Shown here one piece after another: positions 1 to 10,430 of a stretch of DNA of 64,000 nucleotides. The position numbers and the translations under genes were made by a program. Each line of letters starts with the position of its first letter. The stretch's first letter is position 1. Source of the DNA: Garicola koreensis (GTDB lineage: Bacteria; Actinomycetota; Actinomycetes; Actinomycetales; Micrococcaceae); contig NZ_JACIBT010000001.1 in the NCBI RefSeq assembly GCF_014195445.1, positions 992,001 to 1,056,000 of the forward strand, in the 5' to 3' direction. Under the pieces are notes generated by a model. The model was given only the letters and a program-made list of their open reading frames with translations, was not told where the DNA came from and made no database searches.

Positions 1-382
1 CCTCCTCGGCTGTGGAGTAGGCCCTGTAGACGTAGCCGGCCTCCAGCAGTTTGGTCAGCACCTCCTGATAGAGCTCGCCGCGCTGGGACTGCCGGTAGGG
101 CTCATGCGGGCCGCCGGTCTCTACGCCTTCGTCCCAGTCCATGCCCAACCAGCGCAGCGCCTCCACCAGCTGCAGGTAGGACTCCTCCGTGTCGCGCTTG
201 GCGTCGGTGTCCTCGATCCGGAAGACCAGTTTGCCGTTGGTGTGGCGGGCGTAGGCCCAGTTGAACAGGGCGGTGCGGATCAGCCCCACATGCGGGGTGC
301 CGGTGGGTGAGGGGCAGAACCTCACCCGTACCGGTGTGGTGGCCTCCACCAGCGGGATTGAGGCCTCAGCAGCTGCGCTCAT
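1..382 (-). CDS. gltX: Glutamyl-tRNA synthetase, N-terminal part (runs off the window)
   Basis: Charges tRNA-Glu with glutamate in the cytoplasm (class I aminoacyl-tRNA synthetase). Reading leftward from the ATG at 382, about 127 codons are present and the 3' end lies outside the window. The HIGH-type signature appears as [19 protein letters not shown] near residues 24-42. It is followed by [16 protein letters not shown] and the conserved [19 protein letters not shown] ribosome-binding site lies just upstream of the ATG. The gap to the upstream FAH-family gene is about 20 nt, so the two are probably co-transcribed. A non-discriminating enzyme acting also on tRNA-Gln is common in actinobacteria but cannot be judged from this fragment. 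Confidence 0.95.
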   Translation of the reverse strand, partial: MSAAAEASIPLVEATTPVRVRFCPSPTGTPHVGLIRTALFNWAYARHTNGKLVFRIEDTDAKRDTEESYLQLVEALRWLGMDWDEGVETGGPHEPYRQSQRGELYQEVLTKLLEAGYVYRAYSTAEE

Positions 383-402
383 AGCGTGGTGTGTTCGTCC
401 TT

Positions 403-1176
403 TCAGGAGCGGAAGAAGTTGGTCAGGGTGCCGATGCCTTCGACTTCGGCTTCGAAGCGGTCGCCCTCGGTGACCTGCCCCACCCCGGCCGGGGTGCCGG
501 TGAGGATCACGTCGCCGGGCAGCAGCGTCATCGCCTGTGAGATGTAGTTGACCAGTTCGGCCACGCCGAAGATCATGTCTGCGGTGCTGCCGTCCTGGAC
601 GGTCTCTCCGTTGAGTCGGCCGGTGACCCGCAGGTCCTCGCTGTCCAGCTGGGTCTCGATCCAGGGGCCCAGCGGCACGGAGGTGTCGAATCCCTTGGCG
701 CGAGCCCACTGGCCGTCGGTGCGCTGGGCGTCGCGGGCGGTGACGTCGTTGGCCACGGTGTAGCCGTAGATGACCTCGGAGACCCGGTCCAGCGGCACGT
801 CCTTACAGATGCGGCCGATGACGACCGCGAGCTCAGCCTCGTAGCTGACCTCCTCGGAGAAGGCCGGCATGGTGACCGGCTCATTGGGGCCGACCACCGC
901 AGTGTTGGGCATCAGGAACAGCAGCGGCGAGGCCGGGGCATCGTTGCCCATCTCTTTGGCGTGGTCCAGGTAGTTGCGGCCCACACCGATGAGTTTGGAG
1001 CGCGGAATGATGGGGGCGACCAGCCGGACGTCGTCGAGCTTATGGGTCTGTCCGGACTCCTTAATGCCCTGGTAGAAGGGGTCTCCCACCAGTTCGATGA
1101 TGGATTCCTCCCCCTCAGCGCCGGCGAGGATTCCATAGGCGGGCTCAGCGTCGGTGACGAATCGGCAGATCTTCAT
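403..1176 (-). CDS. Fumarylacetoacetate hydrolase (FAH) family protein
   Basis: A 257-residue soluble enzyme of the FAH superfamily, which cleaves or tautomerises acylpyruvate-type diketo acids with a divalent metal. The short N-terminal domain is followed by the catalytic core with [43 protein letters not shown] (metal-binding Glu pair), NDVTARDAQ and the C-terminal [13 protein letters not shown] loop. The length fits the oxaloacetate tautomerase/acylpyruvase subgroup rather than true fumarylacetoacetase, which is about 420 residues. In many actinobacteria this gene sits immediately before gltX, as here. No aromatic-degradation genes are adjacent, so a housekeeping role such as oxaloacetate tautomerase is as likely as catabolism. 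Confidence 0.88.
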   Translation of the reverse strand: MKICRFVTDAEPAYGILAGAEGEESIIELVGDPFYQGIKESGQTHKLDDVRLVAPIIPRSKLIGVGRNYLDHAKEMGNDAPASPLLFLMPNTAVVGPNEPVTMPAFSEEVSYEAELAVVIGRICKDVPLDRVSEVIYGYTVANDVTARDAQRTDGQWARAKGFDTSVPLGPWIETQLDSEDLRVTGRLNGETVQDGSTADMIFGVAELVNYISQAMTLLPGDVILTGTPAGVGQVTEGDRFEAEVEGIGTLTNFFRS

Positions 1177-1393
1177 GGCTTCACCCTATCGCCCTCAGGG
1201 CGGCCGCGCCGAGTTGCTCGACCAAGTCACCCTGCTGTGATCCCCGCAGGTGTTTCATGTCCACGTCGCAGACGGCGCCAGCTGAAACAGGGACGGGGAA
1301 TACCGCAGGCGCCCAAGCGAATCACCCAGACCATGGTGCACTTCAGCAGGACATTCACCTGCGAAAGAATCGGCCTCTGGCAGGATTGGTCGC

Positions 1394-3103
1394 ATGAGCA
1401 GTCTTGAGGATGCCCGCACCCCACGTCAGCTGGCAGACGCCTACGTGCACCGGTTGGCCGAGTTGGAGCCGCAGGTGGCCACCGCGCTGGGGCTGAACCC
1501 CGACGACCAGCGGATGCCCGACTACTCTCCGGCGCGGCACCGAGCGCGCACAGACCTGGGCCACCAGGTGCTCGCCCGGCTGGATGAGCTGCAGGCCCAG
1601 GCCCCAGCTGAGGGTTTCGACCAGGTTGAGGCCCGCTGCGCCACGCTGCTGCGCGACCGGATCGGAGTCGAGCTTCAGATCACCGAGACCGGTGAGCAGC
1701 TGCTGGTGCTGCGCAATATCGCCTCCCCCATCCACGGGGCGCGCTCCCTGTTTCTGATGATGCCCACCGCCACCGAGGCAGATTGGAAGGTGATCGCGGC
1801 CCGGATGGCGAAGTTCAGCGACTGCTATGCGTCCCTGAGAGAAACCCTGGAGGAGGGACGACGTCGTCAGATTCTGTCGGCGCCGCGGCAGGTGGAGACC
1901 ATCATCGATCAGCTGGGTGAGTGGATCAGCGACCAGGCGACCAGTGGTGGGACCAGCTGGTTCCACCACTTCGTGGCCAACGGGCCCACAGTGCTGCAGC
2001 AGAGCCTGCGACGGGCCGCCGACTCTGCGGTGGTCGCAGTCTCCGATATGCGCAGCTACTTGGGTGAGACCTATCTGCCGGCCGCCCAGGGTGTGCCCGA
2101 CGCGGTGGGCCGTGATCGCTATCTGCTCAACACCCGTCGCTGGACGGGCGCTTCCATCGACCCGGAGGAGGTCTACGCCTGGGGCTGGGCGGAGTATCAG
2201 CGGATCGATGCGCAGATGCGTGAGCTGGCCGAGCAGATTCGGCCCGGCTCCACCCCGGTGGAGACCATGGCCTGGCTCGATGAGCACGGTAAGCGTGTGG
2301 AGGGTGTCGAGGAAGTGCGTCAGTGGCTGCAGCAGATGATGGACTCGGCGATCACCGAACTGGACGGCACCCACTTCGAGATCGCCGAACCGATCAGAAC
2401 TGTGGAGGCGAGAATCGCCCCGGCCGGCAGTGCGGCCGCCCCCTACTACACCCGGCCCTCGGTGGACTTCGCCCGGCCGGGCCGCACTTGGCTGCCGACC
2501 CAGGGCCGCACAGTCTTCCCCCTCTATGACCTGGTCTCCACCTGGTATCACGAGGGGGTGCCCGGCCACCATCTGCAGCTGGCGCAGTGGGCTCATGTCT
2601 CCGGTGAGCTCTCGCTGTTTCAGACCACCATCGGCTCCTCCTCCGGCGCCACGGAGGGGTGGGCGCTCTACGCTGAGCGGCTGATGGATGAGCTGGGCTG
2701 CCTCGACGCCGAAGAGCGTATGGGCTACCTGGAAGCCCAGATGATGCGCGCAGTACGGGTGGTGATCGACGTCGGGATGCACCTTCAGCTGCCCGTCCCC
2801 GCTGACTCCCCCATCGCACCGGGTCAGAGGTGGACCCCGGAGCTGGCCGAAGAGTTCTTCCGGCTGCACTCTGGACGGTCCCGGGAGTTCATCGCCTCAG
2901 AGATCGTGCGGTATCTGGGCTGGCCCGGCCAGGCGATCAGCTACAAGTTGGGTGAGCGCGCGTGGCTCAGCGGTCGCGAAGCCGCCCGAACCGCCCATGC
3001 TGCACGCGGTGCGAAGTTCGACCTGAAGGCCTGGCATATGAAGGCGCTCTCACTGGGCGCCCTCGGCCTGGACGACTTGGAGGCTGCGCTGGCTGAACTC
3101 TGA
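1394..3103 (+). CDS. DUF885 family protein (metallopeptidase-like)
   Basis: A 569-residue protein of the DUF885 family, thought to be M32/M3-like metallopeptidases. No signal peptide is seen, so it is predicted cytoplasmic. The zinc-site signature HEGVPGHHLQ is near residues 385-394, and the partner Glu motif EGWALYAE follows about 35 residues later. The C-terminal region contains SREFIASEIVRYLGWPGQAISYKLGE, typical of the family. It is transcribed divergently from the FAH-family gene. The ATG at 1394 is preceded by AGGA about 8 nt upstream. The substrate is unknown; peptide hydrolysis is inferred from family membership and the metal motif. Confidence 0.85.
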   Translation: MSSLEDARTPRQLADAYVHRLAELEPQVATALGLNPDDQRMPDYSPARHRARTDLGHQVLARLDELQAQAPAEGFDQVEARCATLLRDRIGVELQITETGEQLLVLRNIASPIHGARSLFLMMPTATEADWKVIAARMAKFSDCYASLRETLEEGRRRQILSAPRQVETIIDQLGEWISDQATSGGTSWFHHFVANGPTVLQQSLRRAADSAVVAVSDMRSYLGETYLPAAQGVPDAVGRDRYLLNTRRWTGASIDPEEVYAWGWAEYQRIDAQMRELAEQIRPGSTPVETMAWLDEHGKRVEGVEEVRQWLQQMMDSAITELDGTHFEIAEPIRTVEARIAPAGSAAAPYYTRPSVDFARPGRTWLPTQGRTVFPLYDLVSTWYHEGVPGHHLQLAQWAHVSGELSLFQTTIGSSSGATEGWALYAERLMDELGCLDAEERMGYLEAQMMRAVRVVIDVGMHLQLPVPADSPIAPGQRWTPELAEEFFRLHSGRSREFIASEIVRYLGWPGQAISYKLGERAWLSGREAARTAHAARGAKFDLKAWHMKALSLGALGLDDLEAALAEL

Positions 3104-3132
3104 GCTGCTCGGCTCAGTCCAGGTCAGCCTGT

Positions 3133-4209
3133 TCAGGCCAGCCGGTGCAGCCAACCGTGCCGGTCTTCGACCGTGCCGGTCTGGATGCCCAGCAGCTCAT
3201 CACGGATCGCCTGGGTGACCTCCCCGGTGCCGGTGGAGGCGATGGTCTTCTCCCCATCGACCAGCTCACCGATCGGTGTGATGACGGCGGCGGTGCCGCA
3301 GGCGAAGACTTCGGTGATGGTGCCTTCGTCGACGCCGCGCTCCCACTCCTGAAGCGTGATGCGGCGCTCCTCGACGGTGAGGCCGCGGTCCTGGGCCAGC
3401 TGGATGACCGAGGAGCGGGTGATGCCCTCCAGGATCGTGCCGGTCAGCGCCGGGGTGAGCAGCCGCCCATCGTTGGTGACCAGGAAGACGTTCATACCGC
3501 CGAGCTCTTCAATGGCGTTGTCGTGCAGCGGGTCCAGGAACAGCACCTGGTCGCACCCCTGCTCCGCGGCCTGCTGCTGGGGCAGCAGCGAGCCGGCGTA
3601 GTTGCCGCCGGTCTTGGCGGCGCCGGTGCCGCCGGGGGCGGACCGGTTGAATTCCCGGGAGACCCAGATCCGCACCGGCTTGAGCTCACCGCCGAAGTAG
3701 TTGCCCGCCGGTGAGGCGATGACCCGGTAGCTGATCTCCTTGGCCGGCCGCACTCCCAAAAACGCCTCAGTGGCGAACATGAAGGGCCGCAGGTACAGCG
3801 CCTCCCCCTCACCGTCGGGAACCCACTGCTTGTCTGCGGCCACCAGCTGCTCCAGCGACTGGATGAACACCTGCTCATCCAGCTGCGGCAGCGCCATACG
3901 CTGGGCCGATCTGTTCATCCGGGCCGCGTTGGCGTGCGGCCGGAAGGTGTAGATGCTGCCGTCGTCGTGCCGGTAGGCCTTCATGCCTTCGAAGACCTCC
4001 TGGGCGTAGTGCAGCACTGCCGCCGCCGGGTCCATGCTGATCGGCCCATAGGCTTCTACCCGGTGGTTGTGCCAGCCGGCCTCTGCGGTCCAGTCGATCA
4101 CCGCTGTGTGGTCGGTGAAGTGGGTTCCGAAGCCGGGGTCCTGAAGAATCTGGGCGATCCGCTCAGCCGAGGTCGGGTTGTGGTGCGCTTCAACAGTGAA
4201 GTCGGTCAT
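3133..4209 (-). CDS. ilvE: Branched-chain amino acid aminotransferase
   Basis: A PLP-dependent fold-type IV transaminase of 358 residues. It performs the last step of valine, leucine and isoleucine synthesis, transferring amino groups from glutamate to branched 2-oxo acids. The PLP lysine is in GAAKTGGNYAGS (Lys about 199). EVFEGMKAY and FRPHANAARMNRSAQRM are family landmarks, and the EELGGMNVF and TGTILEGITRSSV segments bind the cofactor phosphate. A GAAAGG ribosome-binding site precedes the ATG. It lies just downstream of leuB on the same strand with a 57-nt gap, so joint transcription is plausible. The length is typical of the long class II form found in actinobacteria. Confidence 0.96.
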   Translation of the reverse strand: MTDFTVEAHHNPTSAERIAQILQDPGFGTHFTDHTAVIDWTAEAGWHNHRVEAYGPISMDPAAAVLHYAQEVFEGMKAYRHDDGSIYTFRPHANAARMNRSAQRMALPQLDEQVFIQSLEQLVAADKQWVPDGEGEALYLRPFMFATEAFLGVRPAKEISYRVIASPAGNYFGGELKPVRIWVSREFNRSAPGGTGAAKTGGNYAGSLLPQQQAAEQGCDQVLFLDPLHDNAIEELGGMNVFLVTNDGRLLTPALTGTILEGITRSSVIQLAQDRGLTVEERRITLQEWERGVDEGTITEVFACGTAAVITPIGELVDGEKTIASTGTGEVTQAIRDELLGIQTGTVEDRHGWLHRLA

Positions 4210-4266
4210 GGCGATACGGACCTTTCGTTCCGGTGAGACGGGTGCTGGTGCACACTCTAGCGGTGC

Positions 4267-5346
4267 TCAGCTCACAGCGGCAGGGGTGAGCCGGGACACG
4301 AAGGCATCCCCGCGTTGAGCTGTGCTCAGGCCGTGCCCGGTCTGCGACCGCGCCCATTCGCGCAGCTGGTCGTGCACGGCCGATTCGATGCGCGCGGCCG
4401 CGCTGCTCAGGCCCAGGTGGTTGAGCATCAGGGCTGCGGAGAGCACTGCGGCACTGGGATCGGCGATCTGCTGCCCAGCAATGTCCGGTGCCGAGCCGTG
4501 GACCGGTTCGAACATCGAGGGCGCACTGGCCTCCTGATTGATGGAGGCCGAGGGGGCCAGGCCGATGCCCCCGGAGACCGCTCCGGCCAGATCGGTGAGG
4601 ATGTCGCCGAAGAGGTTGTCGGTGACTATCACGTCAAAGCGCTGCGGGTTGGCCACCATGTGGATGGTGGCGGCGTCGACGTGCATGTAGTCCCAGCTGA
4701 CCTGCGGGTGCTTGGCCGCTTCGGCCTCGACTGTGCGTCGCCACAGGTCACCGGCGTGGGTGAGCACATTGTGCTTGTGCACCAGGGTCAGGTGTCCGCG
4801 TCGGGACTCGGCCCGTCCGAACGCGTCGGCGACCACCCGGGACACCCCGTGGGCGGTGTTGACGGAGACCTCGGTGGCGATCTCCTGCGGCGTGGCCCGG
4901 CGCAGGGTTCCGCCGTTGCCCACATAGGGGCCCTCAGTGCCCTCACGCACGACGACGAAGTCGAAGTCCTCCTCGGAGGCCAGCGGTGTCGCCACCCCCG
5001 GATAGGTGCGCACCGGGCGCAGGTTGATGCTGTGATCCAGTTCGAAGCGCAGCTTCAGCAGCAGGTCCCGCTCGATGAGCCCGGAGGGGATCCGCTCGTC
5101 CTGCGGGTCCGCGCCGACGGCGCCGAAGAGGATCGCGTCGTGGCCGCGCAGCTTCTGCAGGGTCTCATCGCGCAGCGTCTCACCGGTGGCCAACCAGTGT
5201 TCGGTGCCCAGGGAGTACTCGGTGTAGGTCAGCTGGGCGTCCTGATCAGCCAGGGCGGCGTCGAGGACTTTGCGAGCCTCAGCCACGACCTCGGGGCCGA
5301 TGCCGTCGCCGCCGATGACTGCGATGTCGAACTGCTTGGTACTCAC
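4267..5346 (-). CDS. leuB: 3-isopropylmalate dehydrogenase
   Basis: NAD-dependent oxidative decarboxylation of 3-isopropylmalate in leucine synthesis. It is a 359-residue homodimeric beta-decarboxylating dehydrogenase. The N-terminal [11 protein letters not shown], the [14 protein letters not shown] substrate loop, LVHKHNVL, the metal-binding [16 protein letters not shown] and the NAD-binding [12 protein letters not shown] motif are all visible. The start is GTG at 5346 with an AGGAG site upstream. It follows metG and a hairpin and precedes ilvE. A second, more divergent member of the same superfamily lies at 12590-13762. This copy is taken as the true LeuB because of its canonical motifs and ilvE linkage. 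Confidence 0.95.
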   Translation of the reverse strand: MSTKQFDIAVIGGDGIGPEVVAEARKVLDAALADQDAQLTYTEYSLGTEHWLATGETLRDETLQKLRGHDAILFGAVGADPQDERIPSGLIERDLLLKLRFELDHSINLRPVRTYPGVATPLASEEDFDFVVVREGTEGPYVGNGGTLRRATPQEIATEVSVNTAHGVSRVVADAFGRAESRRGHLTLVHKHNVLTHAGDLWRRTVEAEAAKHPQVSWDYMHVDAATIHMVANPQRFDVIVTDNLFGDILTDLAGAVSGGIGLAPSASINQEASAPSMFEPVHGSAPDIAGQQIADPSAAVLSAALMLNHLGLSSAAARIESAVHDQLREWARSQTGHGLSTAQRGDAFVSRLTPAAVS

Positions 5347-5414
5347 GTGCTGCTCCTGACGTTGTAGATGATCTGCGCCATCTCTGCGCCTTAGTCACTG
5401 CGCTCCCCTGCGCT

Positions 5415-5480
5415 TTATCACCCGGTTATCGGGTGATCACCGTCCTCTGCGGGGGTGATGATCCGATAACACGGTGATAA
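5415..5480 (-). terminator. Large imperfect hairpin between metG and leuB
   Basis: Two 27-nt arms (5415-5441 and 5454-5480) are inverted repeats, matching at about 22 of 27 positions, with a 12-nt loop. Each arm itself carries TTATCACC and GTTATCGG blocks. It lies 15 nt past the metG stop codon, so a terminator or mRNA-stabilising element for the metG transcript is the simplest reading. No U-tract follows, so intrinsic termination is not assured. Confidence 0.55.
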
Positions 5481-5495
5481 TTGCTCGGGGGGGGG

Positions 5496-7073
5496 TTAGT
5501 CTTCGTGGCGCGGGAAGATGGGCTTGGGCTTCTCGACCGGGGTGCCGGGCACCAGCTGCTCGTCGAAGGCGGCGAGGGATCGCGGTCCGGTGTTGGAGGC
5601 GTTGGTGGCTCCGGCGTCGCCGGCGGCGGGCACACTGAGCGCGTCCAGCAGCTTGGTCGCCGATTCGGGCATCACCGCCTGGGCCAGCAGCGCCACTTTG
5701 CGGATCACCTCGGCGGTCACGTAGAGGACTGTGGCCATGCGTGCCGCGTCGGTCTTCTTCAGCTGCCAGGGCGCCTGGTCTGCGAAGTAGGCGTTAGTCT
5801 CCCCCAGCACGTACCAGGTGCGCTCCAGCGCCCGGTGGAAGTCCTGCACCTGGTAGGCGGCCCGGTTGATCTCCAGCAGCTCTTCGGCCTGTGCGAGGAT
5901 CGCCCGGTCGGCCTGAGCCAGCTCACCGGGCTGCGGGATCGCACCCTCGCAGTTCTTCACGATCATCGACAGGCTGCGCTGGGCCAGGTTGCCCAGGTTG
6001 TTGGCCAGGTCCGAGTTCTTACGCCCGACGACGGCGTCGTGGGTGTAGGAGCCGTCCTGACCGTAGGGGAACTCGCGCAGCAGGAAGAAGCGCACCGCAT
6101 CCAGTCCGTAGGTGTTCACCCAATCCTCCGGGGCGACCACATTGCCCACCGACTTGGACATCTTCTCCCCGGCGTTGTGCAGGAAGCCGTGGATCATGAC
6201 TCGCTTGGGCAGCTCCACCTTCGCGCTCATCAGAAAGGCCGGCCAGAAGATGCAGTGGAACCGGGAGATGTCCTTGCCGATGATGTGCAGATCTGCCGGC
6301 CAGTAGGTGGTGAAGTCCTCGGCGTCGGTGTCCGGGAAGCCCACACCGGTGAGGTAGTTGGTCAGGGCATCGACCCAGACGTACATCACGTGGCCCGGGG
6401 ACTCCGGGACGGGGATTCCCCAGCTGACCGAAGTGCGGGAGATGGACAGGTCATCCAACCCCGCCTCCACAAACCGGATCACCTCATTGAACCGGCTTCG
6501 GGGTCCGCCGAAGTCCGGGTTGGCCCGGTAGAAGTCCAGCAGCGGCTGCTGGTACTTGGAGAGCCGAAAGAAGTAGGACTCCTCCTCGGTCCAGGTCACC
6601 TCGGTGCCCGTCTCGGTGGCGATGCGCTGACCGGAGGCGTCCACCTCGGTCTCCTCCTGGGTGAAGAACCGCTCATCGCGGACCGAGTACCAGCCGGCGT
6701 AGGTGTCCAGGTAGATGTCGCCGGCCTCGCGCATCCGTGTCCAGATCGCAGCCGAGGCCCGGTAGTGATCGGCGTCGGTGGTGCGGATGAACCGGTCGTA
6801 GCTGATGTTGAGCACTTCGTCGTCGACCCGTTTGAAGGCCGCGGCGTTGCGGTCCGCCAGCTGCTGGGCGGTGACGCCCAGTCCCGCAGCCGTCTGCTCC
6901 ATCTTGGAGCCGTGCTCATCGGTGCCGGTCAGAAAGCGCACCTGGTAGCCGTCCAGACGCTTGAACCGCGCCATCACGTCGGCGGAGACATACTCGTAGG
7001 CATGGCCGATATGCGGCTCACCGTTGGGGTAGGTGATCGCCGTGGTGATGTAGTACGTGGGCTGCTCTGCCAT
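5496..7073 (-). CDS. metG: Methionyl-tRNA synthetase
   Basis: Class I synthetase that charges tRNA-Met, 525 residues, close to other actinobacterial MetG proteins. ITTAITYPNGEPHIGHAYEY carries the HIGH motif near residue 19. FLTGTDEHGSKMEQ and GEKMSKSVGNVVAPEDW (KMSKS loop) complete the active site. The knuckle is short and lacks zinc Cys clusters, and there is no C-terminal tRNA-binding (EMAP-like) domain; both are normal for this group. The open frame extends 20 codons further up, but the ATG at 7073 (MAEQPTYYITT) matches family N-termini and starts 16 nt after the serA stop. The TAA stop is followed on this strand by nine consecutive C residues. Confidence 0.94.
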   Translation of the reverse strand: MAEQPTYYITTAITYPNGEPHIGHAYEYVSADVMARFKRLDGYQVRFLTGTDEHGSKMEQTAAGLGVTAQQLADRNAAAFKRVDDEVLNISYDRFIRTTDADHYRASAAIWTRMREAGDIYLDTYAGWYSVRDERFFTQEETEVDASGQRIATETGTEVTWTEEESYFFRLSKYQQPLLDFYRANPDFGGPRSRFNEVIRFVEAGLDDLSISRTSVSWGIPVPESPGHVMYVWVDALTNYLTGVGFPDTDAEDFTTYWPADLHIIGKDISRFHCIFWPAFLMSAKVELPKRVMIHGFLHNAGEKMSKSVGNVVAPEDWVNTYGLDAVRFFLLREFPYGQDGSYTHDAVVGRKNSDLANNLGNLAQRSLSMIVKNCEGAIPQPGELAQADRAILAQAEELLEINRAAYQVQDFHRALERTWYVLGETNAYFADQAPWQLKKTDAARMATVLYVTAEVIRKVALLAQAVMPESATKLLDALSVPAAGDAGATNASNTGPRSLAAFDEQLVPGTPVEKPKPIFPRHED

Positions 7074-7089
7074 GAGTGTCTGCTGGCTC

Positions 7090-8685
7090 CTACTTCTCTT
7101 CCAGATCCACTTCGGCCGCCAGTGCCGCCTCAACTGCGGTGCTGATGGTCTCCAGCGCCCCGGCCGGCAGTGCGGAGTCGATGGTCAGCACCGCCAGCGC
7201 CCGGCCTTCCTTGGTGTTCTGGCTGATCTGCATGCCGGCGATGTTGATGGTGTGCTCGCCTAAGATTTTACCCAAAGCAGCGACGACGCCGGGCCGGTCG
7301 GAGTACTCGAAGACCACCAGGTGGTCACTGAGTGGGATCTCCAGGTCGTAGCCGTTGATGCCGACGATCTTCTCAATCTGCTTCGGTCCGGTCAGTGTGC
7401 CGCGAACCTCGAACTGAGTGCCGGAGGAGGTGGAGGCACGAATGGTGAGCACGTTGCGGTAGTCCTCCACCTCGGTGGCGGTGCTCAGCCGGGTGGAGAT
7501 GCCGCGCTGCTCTGCCAGCACCGGTGCGTTGACGTAGCTGACCGGGTCCTCGACCACATCGGTGAAGATGCCCTTCAGCGCTGCCAGCTTCAGGGCGGAG
7601 ACGTTGTAGTCGGCGATCTCGCCGGCCGCTTCGGCCTCCACGTCGGTCAGCGCCTCGGTGGTCATCGCGGTGACCACCCGGCCCAGCTTTTCGATCAGCG
7701 GGATCCCGGGGCGGACCAGCTCGTCGATGGCCCCGCCGGCGACGTTGACCGCATCGGGGACCAGCTCCCCGTCCAGGGCCAGGCGCACTGAGCGGGCCAC
7801 CGAGACCCCGGCCTTCTCCTGGGCCTCATGGGTGGAGGCGCCCAGGTGGGGGGTGACCACCACGTTCTCCTCGCCGAAGAAGTCCAGGTCGGTGGAGGGT
7901 TCGGTGGCGAAGACGTCGATGGCCGCACCGCCGATGGTGCCGGCGCGCAGCGCGGCCGCCAGGTCGTCCTCGTCAATCAGCCCGCCGCGGGCGACGTTGA
8001 CCAGGTGCACCGAGTCCTTCATCTTCCCGAAGGCCTCAGCGTTGAGCATGCCCAGCGTCTCCGGGGTCTTGGGCATGTGGATGGTGATCACATCGGACTT
8101 CTCGTAGAGCTCGTCGAGGCTGACCAGCTGCACGCCGAGCTGGTGGGCGCGGGCTGCGGTCACATACGGGTCGTAGGCGAGGATCTCCATGTCGAAGGCG
8201 GCCATGCGTTCGGCCACCAGCCCGCCGATGCGGCCCAGCCCGATCACTCCCAGTGTCTTGTCCTGCAGCTCGAGGCCGGTGTACTTGGAGCGCTTCCACT
8301 GGCCGGCCTTCAGCGCCTCATGCGCCGGGGAGATGTGCCGGGCCAGACCCAGAATGTGGGCGCAGGTCAGCTCGGCGGCGGAGACGATGTTCGACGTCGG
8401 GGCGTTGACCACCATGACCCCGGCCTCAGTGGCGGCGGGCACGTCCACGTTGTCCAGCCCCACCCCGGCCCGGGCGATGACGCTGAGGTTCTTTCCGTGG
8501 GAGAGCAGCTCGGCGTCCACCTGGGTGGCGGAGCGAACCATGAGCGCCTCGGCGTCGGCGATGTCGGCAAAGAGCCGGGGTCTGTCGGTGCCGTCGGACT
8601 GGCGGACCTCAAAGTCCGGGCCCAGCGCCTCAACGGTCGCGGGTGAGAGTTCCTCGGCTAGGACGACGACGGGACGAGTGCTCAC
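7090..8685 (-). CDS. serA: D-3-phosphoglycerate dehydrogenase
   Basis: First step of the phosphorylated serine pathway: NAD-dependent oxidation of 3-phosphoglycerate. At 531 residues it is the long actinobacterial form, with a substrate domain, an NAD-binding domain (GVIGLGRIGGLVAERM), an intervening ASB domain and a C-terminal ACT domain that mediates serine feedback inhibition in relatives (SDHLVVFEYSDRPGVVAALG). Catalytic residues lie in NVARGGLIDE and TPHLGASTHEAQ. The start is GTG at 8685 with AAGGAA just upstream. It is separated from the upstream ilvC by a 154-nt gap holding a strong hairpin, so it probably has its own promoter. Confidence 0.96.
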   Translation of the reverse strand: MSTRPVVVLAEELSPATVEALGPDFEVRQSDGTDRPRLFADIADAEALMVRSATQVDAELLSHGKNLSVIARAGVGLDNVDVPAATEAGVMVVNAPTSNIVSAAELTCAHILGLARHISPAHEALKAGQWKRSKYTGLELQDKTLGVIGLGRIGGLVAERMAAFDMEILAYDPYVTAARAHQLGVQLVSLDELYEKSDVITIHMPKTPETLGMLNAEAFGKMKDSVHLVNVARGGLIDEDDLAAALRAGTIGGAAIDVFATEPSTDLDFFGEENVVVTPHLGASTHEAQEKAGVSVARSVRLALDGELVPDAVNVAGGAIDELVRPGIPLIEKLGRVVTAMTTEALTDVEAEAAGEIADYNVSALKLAALKGIFTDVVEDPVSYVNAPVLAEQRGISTRLSTATEVEDYRNVLTIRASTSSGTQFEVRGTLTGPKQIEKIVGINGYDLEIPLSDHLVVFEYSDRPGVVAALGKILGEHTINIAGMQISQNTKEGRALAVLTIDSALPAGALETISTAVEAALAAEVDLEEK

Positions 8686-8755
8686 TAGGTTCCTTACTGT
8701 TCTGCTGGTGATGTGCCGCGGTGTGCAGTGGTGCGCAGGGGCGCGAATGCCTCAG

Positions 8756-8816
8756 GTGGGCGCTAAGCGCCGGAATAATCGGCCCCGAGGCCTGGATTCC
8801 GGCGCTTATCGCCCAC
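8756..8816 (-). terminator. Long near-perfect hairpin between ilvC and serA
   Basis: Arms 8756-8776 and 8796-8816 (21 nt each) are inverted repeats with a single mismatch, separated by a 19-nt GC-rich loop. The arms begin GTGGGCG and end CGGAAT. The hairpin lies 23 nt past the ilvC stop and is probably the ilvBNC transcription terminator. There is no U-tract on either strand, so RNA stabilisation or a repeat-element origin is also possible. Confidence 0.6.
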
Positions 8817-8839
8817 TACAGCCTAATACGTCGTGCGCT

Positions 8840-9865
<1,026 letters not shown>

Positions 9866-9900
9866 AGTGGTTTCTCCTGAGGTTGTTGCGGTGGTTGATC

Positions 9901-10428
9901 TTATTTGAAGGCTTTGTCGGTCATGGACTTGGAGCCGCGGGAGATCGCCAGTTTGCCGGAGCGGACGATCTCACGCACCCCAAAGGGTTCCAGGACGCTG
10001 AGCAGCGCCTCGAGCTTATCGGTGGCGCCGGTGGCTTCGACAGTCAGCGACTCGGTGGAGACGTCGACGATCTTGGCGCGGAAGAGCTCCACCGCTTGGG
10101 TGACCTGCAGCCGGGTGGCGGCATCGGCCCTGACCTTGATGAGCAGGTGTTCGCGCTGCACGGAGTTGCCGGTCTCCAGCTCGACGATCTTGATGACGTT
10201 GATCAGCTTATTGAGTTGCTTGGTGATCTGCTCCAGCAGGTGGGAGTCGGCGCTGACGGCCACGGTGATCCTGGAGAGACCGTCGACCTCACTGGGACCC
10301 ACGGCCAGCGAGTCGATGTTGAAGGCGCGCCGGGCGAAGAGCCCGGAGACCTTGGAGAGCACGCCGGGGACGTCTTCGACCAGCACCGACAGTGTGCGGC
10401 GGGTGGTGGTGTCAGCCTCAGCTGCCAT
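9901..10428 (-). CDS. ilvN: Acetolactate synthase small (regulatory) subunit
   Basis: Regulatory partner of IlvB, 175 residues. The N-terminal ACT domain ([32 protein letters not shown]) binds the feedback inhibitor valine and activates the catalytic subunit. The C-terminal ALS_ss domain contains [21 protein letters not shown]. Its ATG lies two nt after the ilvB stop, which indicates translational coupling and fixed stoichiometry. The symbol ilvH is used for the same protein in some genomes. Confidence 0.96.
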   Translation of the reverse strand: MAAEADTTTRRTLSVLVEDVPGVLSKVSGLFARRAFNIDSLAVGPSEVDGLSRITVAVSADSHLLEQITKQLNKLINVIKIVELETGNSVQREHLLIKVRADAATRLQVTQAVELFRAKIVDVSTESLTVEATGATDKLEALLSVLEPFGVREIVRSGKLAISRGSKSMTDKAFK

Positions 10429-10430
10429 GG

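Noticed and set aside
5481-7145. A 554-codon plus-strand open frame antisense to metG
   Set aside because: No domain and no ribosome-binding site; it is fully explained by high third-position GC on the opposite strand.
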